From Myrica gale (Eukaryota; Streptophyta; Magnoliopsida; Fagales; Myricaceae), in NCBI GenBank assembly GCA_963930655.1, contig OZ005611.1, forward strand, positions 6,269,501 through 6,333,500: a stretch of 64,000 nt of DNA. The letters run 5' to 3'. This document shows, piece after piece, positions 23,893 through 37,003 of this stretch. Numbering within the stretch: position 1 is the first letter of the stretch; every line of letters starts with the position of its first letter. Under the pieces are notes generated by a model, which searched no databases, was not told where the DNA came from, and worked only from the letters and a program-made list of their open reading frames with translations. Position numbers and translations under genes: made by a program.

Positions 23893-25182
23893 AGGCGGAT
23901 CCAGGGGGTGCAGCCCTGGGCGGCCGCCCCCCATTAGACCGGTCAAAAAAATTATTACATGTAAACAAAAATTTATTTTTTATTGGCATGGGCCTATGGG
24001 AACCTGATCCCTATAGGCCCAGGCCAACCCTGGTTTTAAGCTTGTAGGGCCTAGTTTTAAGTGTGTATTGATTGCCTCTACTTCCAGTAGCCTTGACTGG
24101 TTAAAGGTGCTAGAAAAATCGTCAGATGGTTTTTACTTGGCAAATGTGGACCTCCTTCTACGTGGACCTGAACCACCTGGTGCTAGAGAAATCAAGTCTT
24201 TTGGGTTTTTTTTTTCCTGAAAATGAGTATGCGTGTATCTTAGTTATACATGATGCCTCTTTATTACTTCTTTCTTTTAGCTTTTTTAAAGTATATTTTC
24301 TTTGGAATGGAAGATTTGACAATTTGATATTTGCATCTTAACTGGACATTGTGAGGCAACTAGTGCTTTGATCAAACCTAATTAATGTCTTTGCAGTTGA
24401 ATACTAACGATGGTAAATCCCCTGGTAGCCTATAGGACACTGGAAATTTATTGAATAATTTGGGCAATTTATAGTTAACAGCAAATTCTCCATACTATTA
24501 TAGGAATTATAATGCAATACTTCAATCATTATTTTTGTCCATGCTCTCTCTCATTCTCATTATTTAGATTTTTTACGGTTTCAATTTTTGCAGGATACTC
24601 GAGATTTTACACTTGAAAATTGTTGGACCTCCGATCCCTGGTATGTCCCTCTATCCAAGATTCTCTCTACAATTCAGTAGAAAAATTAATTTATTTAGTA
24701 TGCTAAAAATGCTTTAGAGTTTGAAATTTTGTGAGTCGTGAAATTGTTGGAGGATGAGATTGAATTGGTTTGGATATCTTAGGGCTATAGAGGTTTCTAC
24801 CTAGAAATTTCTAATTTTTTTAATTTTTTTCGAAAATAAATAGAAACTCACTCATATTTTTTGGCCCGGAATTAATTATTTAGCTGGTTTTTGTTTGTTT
24901 AGGATTTTTCATACCCTTGAATTTCTGTAGAATTTCTGCGGCTCAAACTATCATTTTCTTATATATATATATATATATAAGATGCAAATTAGTAGGATCT
25001 AATTGTCATTTTCAGTCTTAGCAAATAGTATGTACGTGTATTTTAAAATTTTTAATATTTTTTAATCCTTAATTTTTGATATTTTAACTTTAAAACACTT
25101 TTACCCTAAAGTGAGAATTTTTTTTTTTATCCTTTCGCCTCATGTGTCCGAACCTTCAAATTAGATTCTCGATCCGCCACGG
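23893..25182. mobile_element. Possible non-autonomous DNA transposon, GGCGGATC termini
   Basis: The left end TAGGCGGATCCA and the right end TCGATCCGCCAC are inverted copies about 1.29 kb apart, and the interior is non-coding and AT-rich. Plant elements with a GGCGGATCCAG end are common. No clear target duplication was found, so superfamily and exact limits are uncertain. The right end is duplicated downstream. Confidence 0.45.
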
Positions 25183-25479
25183 GGACTGGGTGGAGAGAGG
25201 GAGTAGAGAGAGCTTGAGAATGCCGGCGGGTCACGGTCTCCCATCGCGACACTTTTTACCCTAGAGTGAGAATTTTTTTTTTATCCTTTCGCCTCATGTG
25301 TCCGACCCTTCAAATTAGATTCTCGATCCGCCACCGGGACCTTGGGTGGAGAGAAGCTATAGCGTCATCATTTGCTGGAATCGAAATATCTGCGAGATCG
25401 GGGTCACAATTTGTATCGATTAAACAAATCGTTGGAATTCCAGAGCTTGAGAATGCCGGCGGGTCACGGTCTCCCATCG
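25084..25479 (+). repeat. Tandem duplication joining a transposon end to the eL21 start
   Basis: Two copies (about 25084-25247 and 25248-25479) each contain TTTTTATCCTTTCGCCTCAT, then GATTCTCGATCCGCCAC, then GCTTGAGAATGCCGGCGGGT. The second copy holds about 70 extra bases between the transposon end and the ATG. The duplicated block therefore spans the right end of the element at 23893-25182 and the first nine or so codons of eL21. Confidence 0.8.
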
Positions 25480-26020
25480 CGGACGATGGATCTGTTCGCT
25501 CAGGCTTTCAGGAAGAAGGGTTAAATCCCGCTCACTACCTATCTCAGGACCTTCAAGATCGGGGATTATGTCGACGTCAAGGTTAACGGTGCCATTCACA
25601 AGGGCATGCCTCACAAGTTCTACCACGGCCGCACCGGTCGCGTCGAAATCAATAAGCAGGTACGCTCCTCCGGATCTCTTCTTTGAAAATGCTTTTGCTT
25701 CCAATATCCAAACATCTAAGGATTTTCCGCTGATTTTCGTTATCTTTTTGGGCTATTACTTAGGTCAGGAACAAGATAATTCGAAAAGGATCCATGTTCG
25801 GGTGGAACATGTTCTACCATCGAGGTGTGGGGAAGATTTTAAGCTGAGAATAATCCAGAACGATAAGCTGAAGGCGGAAGCGAAGGCTGGCGGGGAGAGG
25901 ATCAGCACAAAGAGACAACCGGAGGGACCTAAGCCTGGCTTTATGGTGGCCGGTGCTACCCTAGAGACCGTCACTCCCATCCCATACGATGTGGTCAATG
26001 ACCTTAAGGGCGGATACTGA
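25453..26020 (+). pseudogene. RPL21: Ribosomal protein eL21 (RPL21) pseudogene, intron retained
   Basis: Two exon-like blocks (25453-25659 and 25764-26020) with GT-AG borders match the plant large-subunit protein eL21. It starts [11 protein letters not shown] and ends [12 protein letters not shown] followed by a stop. Three faults show that it is dead: the codon for the conserved Tyr after RKKG is TAA (25521-25523); about ten codons (the WNVTKRAVGV segment) are missing between GRTGRV and EINKQ; and one A is missing from an A run near 25788, shifting the frame before IHVRVEHV. The intron is present, so it arose by DNA duplication, not retroposition. The rest is well preserved, implying recent loss. 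Confidence 0.9.
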
Positions 26021-27210
26021 TTATGCATTTGCATTTGCATTATCTGTAGGTTCAGCGTTTCGAATGAACAGTTTTTCTTGAGTTATGACTCTGAGATTAT
26101 CGTCGAGTAATTTTGGATTGGTACCAATAGGTGATTTGCTTTTGCAGTTTTGGGTCTCTACTGGTTTTGGAGTCCATGAAAATTTGTAGCGAATCAGGTA
26201 CTTAATCTGTGAGATTAGAGATGAGGCCATTAGTAAGCAAATACAAGGTGCTGAACACTGACAACGAAGAACCCAGAGAATGAAAAGAGAAAACAGCTGT
26301 TGAAACGGATTCGACGTGTGGATCCATTTCACTCAGCTAAATTTAATTTAACTTCATAAACGTTTCCCAAAAAAGAAAATTCTAGGGCTTGGGTTGACAG
26401 GCATCAACAAGTTTTCCTTCCCTCATTTAGCAACTTCCTTTCCTGCATTTTCTGTTTGGTGCAATTTTTCAGAATCTGGAAACTAACTCTTGTCTAGGAG
26501 ATTTGCAGGGTAATGATCTAGAGAGGGAAACGTATAGCCCAAGGGGTTGGAATTGATCCCATTTTTTGGTCGAGTTCTATGGTTTTAAGAGTGGAGAGGC
26601 CTTGGTGTTTTGGGAAATTTCAGCTATGGGTTTTGATAAATGGGGTTATGCTTGATACCTCTTTCTAGAAAGGAGGGAAATGTATAGCCCAAGGGGTTGG
26701 AATGGATCCCATTTTTTGGTCGAGTTTCTATGGTTTTAAGAGTGGCTCTGCCTTTGTGTTTTGGGAAATTTCAGCTATGGGTTTTGATAAATGGGGTTTT
26801 GCTTGATACCTCTTTCTAGTTTCTTCATTGAGGCCATTTGAATAAATAAACTAACCTTAGCTTCCTAATGACAGACATGTTTCTTTTCACCCTTCTGATG
26901 CGATTACCATAATAAAGAGTAATGAACATGCGAGGAATTCTGATTGCAAAGTTCTGCCTACATATTTATAGTATACAGAAGCTCAATTGGAGTAAGTGGT
27001 ACATAAAAGATAGGAGAGGGTCATATAGGAACAGATAAGTTGGGTATTTGCCTCCAATTGTACAGAGATCTGACTACGAAATTCATTCTTACGACCAACT
27101 GCATCTATCCAAAATCAACCAGTCGCAGTTTAGTGCTCCAGCCCCCATGCCTTGAACCCGAAAGTAACGTTGCCAGGAAAATGTACCTCGATACCTTTTA
27201 TATTACCCTT
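26021..27210. other. Spacer with a 150-bp tandem duplication
   Basis: Convergent 3' flanks of the eL21 pseudogene and the HGSNAT-like gene. A 150-bp unit containing GTATAGCCCAAGGGGTTGGA is present twice (about 26522-26671 and 26672-26821), with roughly 95% identity by eye, so it is recent. No gene. Confidence 0.6.
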
Positions 27211-30200
27211 TCAGGCTCCGATACCAATTAACCTAAACTGCACGAGATGAATAGTTTATCAGATCACAGTTCAATGAGTTGCTGGTGCATATCAAACTGG
27301 AGGGGAGGAACAGAAGATTACGATATTATTCTGAGGCCGCTTCCAATAGAATCCTTGGAGGATAACTGGCAGGACATTGCAGGCTGCAAGGATATAAATC
27401 ATCAGCGCATTCATGCCCATCCACTCCATCACAACCGTTGGGCGCCTGTATCCCAACACATCAACCTGTGGAAAGCCCCATGGTTTCAACCAGAAGATGA
27501 AGGAAGAGAACATAAACTGAGCAAATTAAACTAATTATAAACTTCCAGAGAGTGCAAAAGAAAAAAATTTAAATGGACCAAAAATCAATATTCCTGCGAA
27601 GAAACCTATAGAAGGGAATTTAGTAGTATCTTCACCAAAAAGAAATATCCATGATAGAAAATGATGAGAAAATGAAAGTAAAATAATTTTTGTTAGAAAG
27701 GATCAACCATATAAGATGACTAGACATCCTACCATCAAGTAAATCCCAGCAAGGAGTCCGCCGGCAACACCGACAGTGAAACACATGTAACTGAATGTGT
27801 AGAGAACCTTGTTAAAGTGCATTCCTGCAGCAATGAATCAAGTGATGGAATACAGTAAAAGTCGTGTAAACACAAACCTCTGCATATGCTTATGTTTAAA
27901 AGAAACCGTACAAACAATTACTTACCACAGAAGTCCAAGGAAAGGCCCAAGACAACAAGACAAGATGTTGTTACCATCCAGCAAAGAATCCTACCTCTGT
28001 GATCCTGAACGAAGGTGTGAATAAACGATTGTTAAGAAAAATATGTACATTTAGTGAGAAAAGGAAAAGTGCTCTGAGATGAATATTTGTCACCTTGTAG
28101 TGAACAATAATGTGTCCATAATGCAAACCAACCAAGCAGGTAACAATAGCCAGCACAGAACTACAACCAAAAAGGAGAGTGGTCAGTCCAAACAAAATTG
28201 AAACACACATTCAAGGCTGATATAATTTATCCCATTGGTCAAATATATTCAAGGACTGACTCGATTGGATTCAGTCTATGACCTCATTAAAAAGTAGAAT
28301 GGCTACTTCGTCACTAAAATGCAGGCAAATTGTAAATGAAATTAACAAATATTTTCTTAAATGTATGCGATAGTTGCTCAACAGGCACTCGTTGGACAAC
28401 CAGGAAAATGTTGTATGCACACCTTAGAAGTCCTTCGGGATCAAAAGGGGCTTGGCACCACGATGGAGCATCAGAAGGTAACGGGCCATGATCTGGGGAA
28501 TTGATGCTGCATTCCTTTGAATGAGAAAAAACAAAGAAACATAATTTGTTAGAGAAGAACAGCTAAAGGAACCTAAAAACAATTGAAAGCATTATATGGG
28601 AAGGATTTGAATGAAAGGAAACAACGAAACTTAGATGTTTTCAGAGAAAAACTGCTTAAAGGAAAAAACCTAAAAGCAATTGAAAGCCACTCTAAACAGG
28701 ATACCTGTGTACGGGCATATGTTGCTCTTCTATATAAGTGTTGTATACCCAATATCTTCCGGTCGATCATTCCAACAGCATTACAACCTGGCCCAGTGTC
28801 ACCACGTACTCCACATTTCACCTACCAAAGAGAACCAGTTAGCCATCAATTTGAGATGTAGAACCATTTCTCAAAATTCCCAATCGTATGTAAAGTTAAT
28901 AGAAGGGAGGAAACCAAAAGATTAAAACTCACTGAAAATAACTCTTGTGTAGAGGAGCTTTCAGTGGGAATCTGATACTCCCAATCGGGCACATACAAGC
29001 CATATAACAAGCAAAGATATACAGTGGTAAGCATCAAAGCCAAAGCCCTGCGAGAGAGACAAGTAGCTCACATCAATGACAGAAAGTTGACAAGGTAATA
29101 TGAAAGTGTGGTGAGAATGCACAAAAAGAAAGACCAATATCTGAGTTTAGAGAAGAAATGCAACATTGACATTTAGGCGCAGGGACAAGGGATTTCACAA
29201 GCACCTCATTTCAAGCATAACAGTAATGGCCAATCTTTCTCCATACAACAACATGCCATGACTTAATTAAAGTTCAAAATTATGGTCGAGTTAGTCACAC
29301 TTGTCTTATTTCTCTCAAAAGCAAGGTTTTTCATTTTGATTTTCTCTTATTTTTATGGTATGCCCTTTCTTTGTCAGCTATTTGTTTTTTTCCCATCACT
29401 TACATAACAAACAAAAAATATGAGAATCGTTTTCCAAATTAAGTACACTTTCAGATGTGGTCCCAATTGTTCTCATTCTATAAACTGTATACATCTGGCT
29501 CTACAGGGAAATATGTTCACTGTGCCGTAGATTCAGAAATCTAGAAGCCTCTAGAGGAAAGAATTTACCAAGTAATATCAGATAATGAAAGAACTTACCA
29601 ATAATGAAAGAACTTACCACTGGAATCGGTATTTACTGAGTAGAGATGATCTTGAATTGACATCATCATCACCCTTCAGCCAAATCTCACACAATGCTGC
29701 CAGCAGATACGCTATTGCAATTCTCTGAGGGAGGGAGACAGAAGGAAAATGTGTTATTTTAAAGCTAGTGAAGGCACTGCATACAATTTGCAACTCTGTC
29801 AATTGGCAATCCATAACAAATTACTATTGAAACTAGAACAGTACTTGAGCCAGGCAAAGCCATTTCCTTTTCAGGGACTCAAGCAATAAGATCTGCTCTC
29901 AAGTTCAGCTAATATATGGTTAAAAGCTCATAACCCAACCTACCTACAATACTTTGTTATGGTACCCAGCATAATGAACATTTCAACAGAAGAAAACCAA
30001 GCCAGAAAAGAAGCAGCATACCTGCAGTATACCCATCCATCTGATATGATCAATATCGACTCCATAAGTTAAATTGTTTAGGCCATGGAAGAAGCCACCT
30101 GGACAGGCAGGACAATACACGCTTAGTGAAGAAGAGGACATTGGATATGGCCCAAAGCTAAAGAGCCAGTAAAGCACCTTGAAGAAACAGCCCTAATATT

Positions 30201-32787
30201 AAAAGCTTTAGAGCCCGTAGTATTGCTTTTCTAGTTGCATCTGCTCTGCATGACACTTTCTGTAGAGGGAAAAAACCTTTGTTAGGCTCTGATATCCATA
30301 ATAGAAGCAGTATCTATGCAAATAAGAATATACTCTTCTATAATGTATCATGAACATCTAAGTAATTTTCTTCTCTGCCATGATCCACAATAGAAGAAAA
30401 GAAAAAATCATAATGAGAACAGGAGTGGAAGTTGCAGTTCACATTGATCTTATTGAATGTTAGATGGTACAATTGCTAGGATGACAAGGATAAAACCATT
30501 ACATTCCCAGAGCAGGCCATACCTGGTATGTAAGTGCAAGTGAAATACCAACAATAAAGAGGAAAAATGGCATGACCAGGTCGGCAACAGTTAAACCATT
30601 CCAAGGTGAATGATTAAGAGCAGGCAGGAGTCCACCAGCATCATCCACAAGTATCATCAGCTGCATCGAGATGGAGACAAATTTGCAAAGAGGACATTAA
30701 ATTTAGCATATGCGTGGATGTATAAAACTCTATTTACCATACATAGAGCCATGTCAGCATGTTAAAAACAGGGCTTGCACCTTGCCTTAATTGAGGGACA
30801 TCATACTGCTATATGAAACCTGACTTAGAATATTTATGGAAATTGGTGTAAATTTCAACCAATTAATCACTTTTGCCACACAGATAACCCAGTTAAGGTG
30901 CAAACACTGCCGATTTTCAATTTAGTATTACAAGTTCAGCTAAACCAAACAAATACTAAAAAAGGGCTTTCGGGGAAACGGAATCCAAAAAACTCTTGTT
31001 AGTTCATATAGTACCGAATAAAAGCATGGTTTTGTAGACCCCCAAAAAATAAAAATAAAAATAAAAAACATGATCCTGGGCAGAACGGAAAATATATCCG
31101 GAATGGCCTCAGTTGTCATTTAAAGCTATAGAAATTTGAGCTATCTGTTCGCTATGGATTTGGGCATCATTAATAGGGTGGCCTTAAGTCCTTACCGTAC
31201 CATGCTGAACCTTATGGTTGTGTTAAGTATCCATCACATCCTAACCAGGCCAAAGTTTTCATAGCCAGGTTTATAAATCGGCTTGAAAGAAGGGAGACAG
31301 ATGCCGAAGGACTACTACACAAAACGTCAAATAACGAAATTGCAACGGAAAGTGATGGCTATAGCAAGCGTTTTGGGTAGGTAATTTCTTTGGCATAAAG
31401 TGTAACAAAGAAAAGATCGTTGACTTCCACATCCCGACTGAGTCAGCTCAGAAGCTTAGGACTTGGGAGTGAAATGCATCTCCGACTCATTTACCATAAA
31501 TATTATATACCATTACCGTGGATCTGGTCCACCCTCTTGCACACATTAAATAGGAATGTATTATGAGATACTGTAATTTCTACTGCAGCTGAAAGGTTAA
31601 AGGTAAGTATGTGGACGTAAAAGGCTTCAATAGAAACCATGTCTTTAAGGGAATATAACGATGTAAATCCAAACTTTGATCTGGAAACTAGAAATAAGTC
31701 GTTTTCCCTTTCTCATTTAGATGAACCCAAACAATTTCCTTATAAACAAAAGAACTCAAACAATCAAAACGTAGGCAACCCATTCAGAATAAAGAAAAGA
31801 AAGAAGAATCCCGTTCTATATAATTTATCGTGAGAAGAAGGATCATGTGAACTTATTTTTGCAAATATCTCATGGACTCGGTCAAAAACCAGATTATAAA
31901 TATGGACGGTCACGAACTTCTATTATCAGCAGTTCGACAGGGGTAATACCTTATTCCTTATTGTTTTTCCTATTTCGAAGACGAAGAAAAATGAATTACC
32001 GTTTCTAATCTTAGTATGTGGGATGGAAACAAAAAAAAAAGGGAAACCAAACAAAAAAGGAAGGAAATTAGTCCTGAGTTTTCCAAATGTCAACTAGAAA
32101 ATAGTCTTTTGATTTAGAAATAACCACTAAATACTACTCCGTAGTCCGTTCTCAGATTGAAACAGAAGTCAAGTTCTTCCTCGGACTGTTAAAAATTGAA
32201 CCCAAACAAAGACGACTCAACTAGAAAATAGTCTTTTGATTTCAAATAACCACTAAATACTACTCCATAGTCCGTTCTCAGATTGAAACAGAAGTCAAGT
32301 TCTTCCTCGGTCTGTTGAAAATTGAACCCAAATAAAGACGACGTCGTATGGACTTCATGTCGTCTTCATCCGATCTCCAAAAATTTTGATTGAAGAGAAT
32401 CAAAATGAAAGAAAATCGTGCAGTTGCAATCCCAGTTTTCCAAAATTCACATGTGAGACTAATGCATACATTAAACAGAGGAGAAAAAACATTGGGGGAG
32501 GGAAACACTACCGCAACTGTGATGCCGCGAAAAACGTCCAGTGAAACAAGACGTTGTTTTGGGTGGTGGTGTTGCTGGAGCTGGTGCCGCTTTTGCTTGG
32601 GACCTTCCTCTTCAATCTTTCTAAAAGCTCCACCGGCATCAGGAATACCGGTGGTGGATCTTGCATGGACAGCCATTTCGACATCTTCTTCAACCCCAAT
32701 ACACAATTGACGCACTCTAAGCTTATTCTCCTCCTTCCCCTCCTCCTCAGCATCGTCGTGCCTTCGAATAGGCTCGTACTTTCTCAT
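27211..32787 (-). CDS. HGSNAT-like membrane acetyltransferase (heparan-alpha-glucosaminide N-acetyltransferase family)
   Basis: Thirteen exons on the minus strand join in frame to 470 residues: 32512-32787, 30523-30660, 30178-30259, 30022-30098, 29618-29724, 28933-29047, 28705-28821, 28423-28514, 28094-28160, 27926-28004, 27733-27824, 27322-27465, 27211-27237. The N-terminal 75 residues are charged and cytosolic; RLVSLDVFRGITVA opens the first membrane helix and several more follow. NHSPWNGLTVADL (His109) matches the acetyl-accepting histidine region of human HGSNAT. FFHGLNNLTYGVD and IRWMGILQRI are family hallmarks. The last exon is only 27 nt and supplies the family ending RLIGIG. The natural substrate in plants, which lack heparan sulfate, is unknown. 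Intron 1 is long (1.85 kb). Confidence 0.9.
32091..32343. repeat. 127-bp tandem duplication in intron 1 of the HGSNAT-like gene
   Basis: The unit beginning CAACTAGAAAATAGTC occurs at 32091 and 32218 with only a few differences. It is non-coding and appears recent. Confidence 0.85.
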
Positions 32788-35700
32788 CTCTCTCTCCCTC
32801 CCCTTCTCTCTATTAGTATCCGTTCTACAGATTAACTTCCTGAAACTTCTGTTTACTATACCAAAAATGCAAAATGCAGCACCAACAAATCCCCACCAAC
32901 ACCCTCTGTGTGCCTTATACTACAATCAAACTTCCGTACAAAAGCACTGAAATCGCCTTCGTCTTCGTCTTCCGAGAGCGAGATCAGGGAAATGTCGGCA
33001 GCAAAAAGAGACTGAGAACGATGAAACAGAGGAATAGAGGAGGATATAACTCAGATTTTTCTTTCTCGTTTTCGAATAAAATAAACAACTTTCTACAAAT
33101 GCCGATGGATCACCTTCCCCTTTCCGTTACCCGGGTCTATGAATGACGCCTGTACCGGGGGCAAAATGGATTTCCTGTTTCCAGCCTACTTTCTTCTCTA
33201 CGTTGATCTGTTCCTTTCAGGAAAGGAGAAGAGTCTCTCTCTCACAAACACATTCGATGATGCTCTTTTGAAAGACCCTCCTCCTCCCTTTTTCCTTTCT
33301 CCCTCCTGGCCTCCTCCTCTTCTTCTTTCTTATCTGCTTCTCGCTTCTCAGCCGCTTACTGTCTTCGAATATTTATAGGAACAAAAAGAAAAATCTTGTA
33401 TCATGCGGGATAATAATAATTTATTACAAGATAGGAATAACGGAATAAGAATTCGAGTATTATTCCCTCGTCGATGACTCCTTTCTCCACCTCTCAAACT
33501 GCTTTCTTTCTTTTAATTTTACATTTCTGCCCTTTATACGCGATACTCGTGATGCTTTTGCAGACTGTCGAAGTTAAAGGTTACGATCTTTGTTCATATC
33601 TCAAGATAATTTTTGTGGTAGAGTGGTCTACGTCCTTTTAAGATTGGTAAAAAATATATTAAAAATTATTAAAAATTATAAAAAATTATAAAAAATTATA
33701 AAAAATTATTGAGATGGATAAAAATGTATTGAAATTGATAAAAAAATTATTAGAATTAATAAAAGATATTAGAATCGATAAAACTTCTGAGATCTAATAC
33801 AAATATAGCCTAAATTTTTGGTTAGCCTTTAAAATTAGATTTTTATTATATTATGTGAGAAAGTAGCTAATCAAGTAAAATTTTATATGAGTTTGCGTAG
33901 AAATGACGTAAGATAAATAGAATTTGACGAAAATTTGTGAAAAATAAAGAACAAAATAATTTGAATAAATTTTTTATATTTTTTATAATAAAAATAAATA
34001 ATTTAATGGAAGAATGAAATTATTTTTAAAAAAATTTATTTGATAAAATTTTGAATTAGTTCTGTCTGTAAACTAAAACGCTTCCTACGATGTCCTAAGA
34101 TGTTGGTTAGTGTTTTGAAAATTTTTACGTTGGTCAGTGTTTAAAATTTCTCTATTGTTTTATAAAATTAAGGGAACATAAAATTTCTACGTATGTTTTA
34201 ATTTTAATTTTAATTTTAAAACGGCCGCAAATCCCCCAGATATGCTGCAACAAGGGAGCAGAATTCACTTAAACACGTGCATTTGTTTTAGTAAAGTTAA
34301 TGGATATGTTTGTTTGCAAAGAAATTGGAGAATATTTTTTAAATTTTAGAAATTTTTATTTTATTTAGATTTATTGGGGTTTGTAAAAAGTAAGGTTTGT
34401 ATGTGTAAAAATTAAAAATTTTGGAATGTGTTTATTTTGCTGAAAACTTTTATGTCCCGAAATATTAGGAGAAACAAATATCGTCAATATCCCAAAGTAA
34501 TAGTATGCTCAACCTTTAACCTTGCTGCAACACTGCCCCATAATTTATACTGAAACCATTTACTTAAGAGGAAATTAGAAGCATATATAATATATAATAT
34601 TAGTTGCATGTGTTACTCACACGAGTCATATACGATAAATTTTTTAATAAATTTATATGATAAATTTTTTATTATTAAATCTAAATAATTGACTCTAAAT
34701 AATTTGGGATCAAATAAGTTGTCAGTCTCATGCATTTATCTTTAATTTAAAAATAGTCACATCTAAATTATTTGACTTTAATTTAATAAAGTTCTAAGAC
34801 AAATGGCAGGCAGCACTAGCCATGCCATGTAGGTTAATGCGATTCACACGTTGAAAATTGGGAAAAAGAAAGTAGCCCGATCTTTTTGGTCTCATGGGAC
34901 GCGCATCTAGGAATTCTACACGTCTAAACAAAATTAGACAAAAAAAATCGTGAGGTAAGGTTCCTTGCCGAAAGCAAGCTCGAACCCACGAAAAGTTAGA
35001 GAGAAGAGAGAGGAGATGATATCACTTGTTAGGTCTCTTATGTTTAAAAATCGATTTGATTTATATACAGAGAGAGAGGTTCAAAGTGCAACATCATAGT
35101 AGCGTTAAAGACTACACGAAAGTTGTAAACAAAAGTTAAATAGGTAGCCTGTCGCCAAAACTATAGTGGAAAATATCACAAAGACGACACGTAGCTCCCA
35201 CCATTCCCATGGCAATGGAGTGTGTGAACTGTGAAGTGTCTTCTCGGTAAAGAAACATGGGAATTGTATTGTTTAGTGTCTGGGTTGGATCGAGAGGCAC
35301 CGCCCGCCTTAACAGGGATCATGGAGCATATAACTTCAACTGATGCCACTGCTGACGACTAAAACCAACCCATGGAGGCACTGATGAGAAGAAACTGATT
35401 GAGGGAGACTGCTCTTCCTGTCAGAAGAAAGAAAGGCAAAGACTTGCACTCCACCTCCGAGCAATAAAATCCTGCAGCAGCGTGTCAGATTGACAACTCG
35501 TATAGTAAAAACATGGCCAGGCAGACATGATGACATGTTTTAGTACATGGAAACTCTGTTCTAGGCGTGTTGCGAGTATTTTTTATGTTTGGAGAATTTA
35601 TAGGTGGTGTTAATTTTATTGGTATGCGTGTTATAGTTATTTTTATGTGAACTTAGAAACGATGTTTGATTGTAGTATTTTTGTGTTGTGAGAATACAAT

Positions 35701-37003
35701 AAAATCCTGAAAAATACTGCATAAACAAACCGCCCCTAAATTTATAAAAATATTATAGAATATAAATAAATTTAACAAAATTTATAAAAGAATATCTTAA
35801 ATATTAAATATTCATAAATAAATAACAATACTTTTTACAAAATCTCCTGTAATTCTCCACACAGACTCCAATACTTAAAAAAACAAATCATCTCTTTCTA
35901 TATTTTTTTCATTTAACTCCAATATTTTTTTATTAAATAATTATATCAAATCATCTTTTACTACATTTTTTTTACTAACTTTAACAATAATTAAATATCT
36001 TTAAAAATTTTCACTAAATTTACCATTTTTATAATTTTTTAATCTACATAAATATTCTTAATCCTACCTATCTTACTATTTTTTTAAAAACAAACATTAC
36101 TTACCCTAACCAACCATGGAGAGAGAGAGAGAGCAACAGCTCATATGCAACTGTGCAAGTTCCATGGGGTCCTTTGGGCATAACATACTAATCACAGACT
36201 GTCATTGATGATGGATTCAGTGACCGAAACTTCAATACCATAAACCTGCATGTCAGACAATGCTTTTATGATTCTTGCCGTTGTCCTTTCTTTTCTGTAA
36301 GTCTTGCCTTTTTTAACTATTCGTATCTAATGAATTGATCATATTTATGGAAGAAGATCTAATGAGTCGATCATATTTATGGCAGAAGAAGAAGATGAAG
36401 AAGAATCATTTCGTAACAAGTCTCAAAGCAAGCCTTTCGACCATCGAGGTGTTTGGTATTGTATTCCACCAGATCACTACTAGCATTTAATCTAAAAGAA
36501 CTACCTTCACAAGCTACAAAATTGGATTGAGGCAACACAATTATATACCTAGCAATGGCAACGTTCCTATTCTCCACAAGGGTCCATTTACATTTCAGAG
36601 TGACTTAGCAGTGGCAACAATGCAACATTCATATTCTTTACAGAGTCCATTTTCATTTCAAAGTGATTGGAGTTTTGTACACTTCAAAGTTTTGATAATT
36701 AGATCACACATCCAGTCATGACTTGTAATCTGCACATTACCTTTTATCTTCTTCATATTTGCATTTCTTGATGATGAATACTGATTATGTGATAACTATA
36801 ACACCAATAGAGTCAAACCAAAGGGGCCAATATGGGTCTTTTTACTGGGGAAAATAGGATATATCATAGTCAATGGATTGTCTTTTTGCAAGCTTGCAAC
36901 CATAGACCCTGAAATTGCAAGAAAAAAAAATAAAATCAAGCAGAGGTATCAAATAAAATAAGAAAACATGTTGAGAGGAAGAAGTTTGGATCCGATGATC
37001 TTA
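32788..37003. other. Gene-poor AT-rich region between HGSNAT-like and U2A' genes
   Basis: Bases 32788 to about 33400 are the promoter and 5' UTR side of the HGSNAT-like gene. The rest is strongly AT-rich without supported genes. Noted items are AAAAATTAT tandem repeats (33657-33709), a possible minus-strand SINE fragment with GGGTTCGAGCTTGC (about 34955-35050), a GA microsatellite (36120-36134), an approximately 33-bp tandem duplication (about 36329-36394) and an approximately 80-bp one (about 36548-36670). Confidence 0.5.

Noticed and set aside
27211-27237. TTGGTATCGGAGCC on the minus strand resembles a tRNA-Met primer-binding site, suggesting an LTR element.
   Set aside because: It lies behind a good splice acceptor and encodes RLIGIGA plus stop, the expected end of the HGSNAT-like protein; no flanking LTRs were found.
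34955-35050. Minus-strand GGGTTCGAGCTTGC suggesting a tRNA gene or SINE.
   Set aside because: No acceptor stem or anticodon arm can be drawn, and no A-tail or target repeat is clear; mentioned only as a possible SINE fragment.
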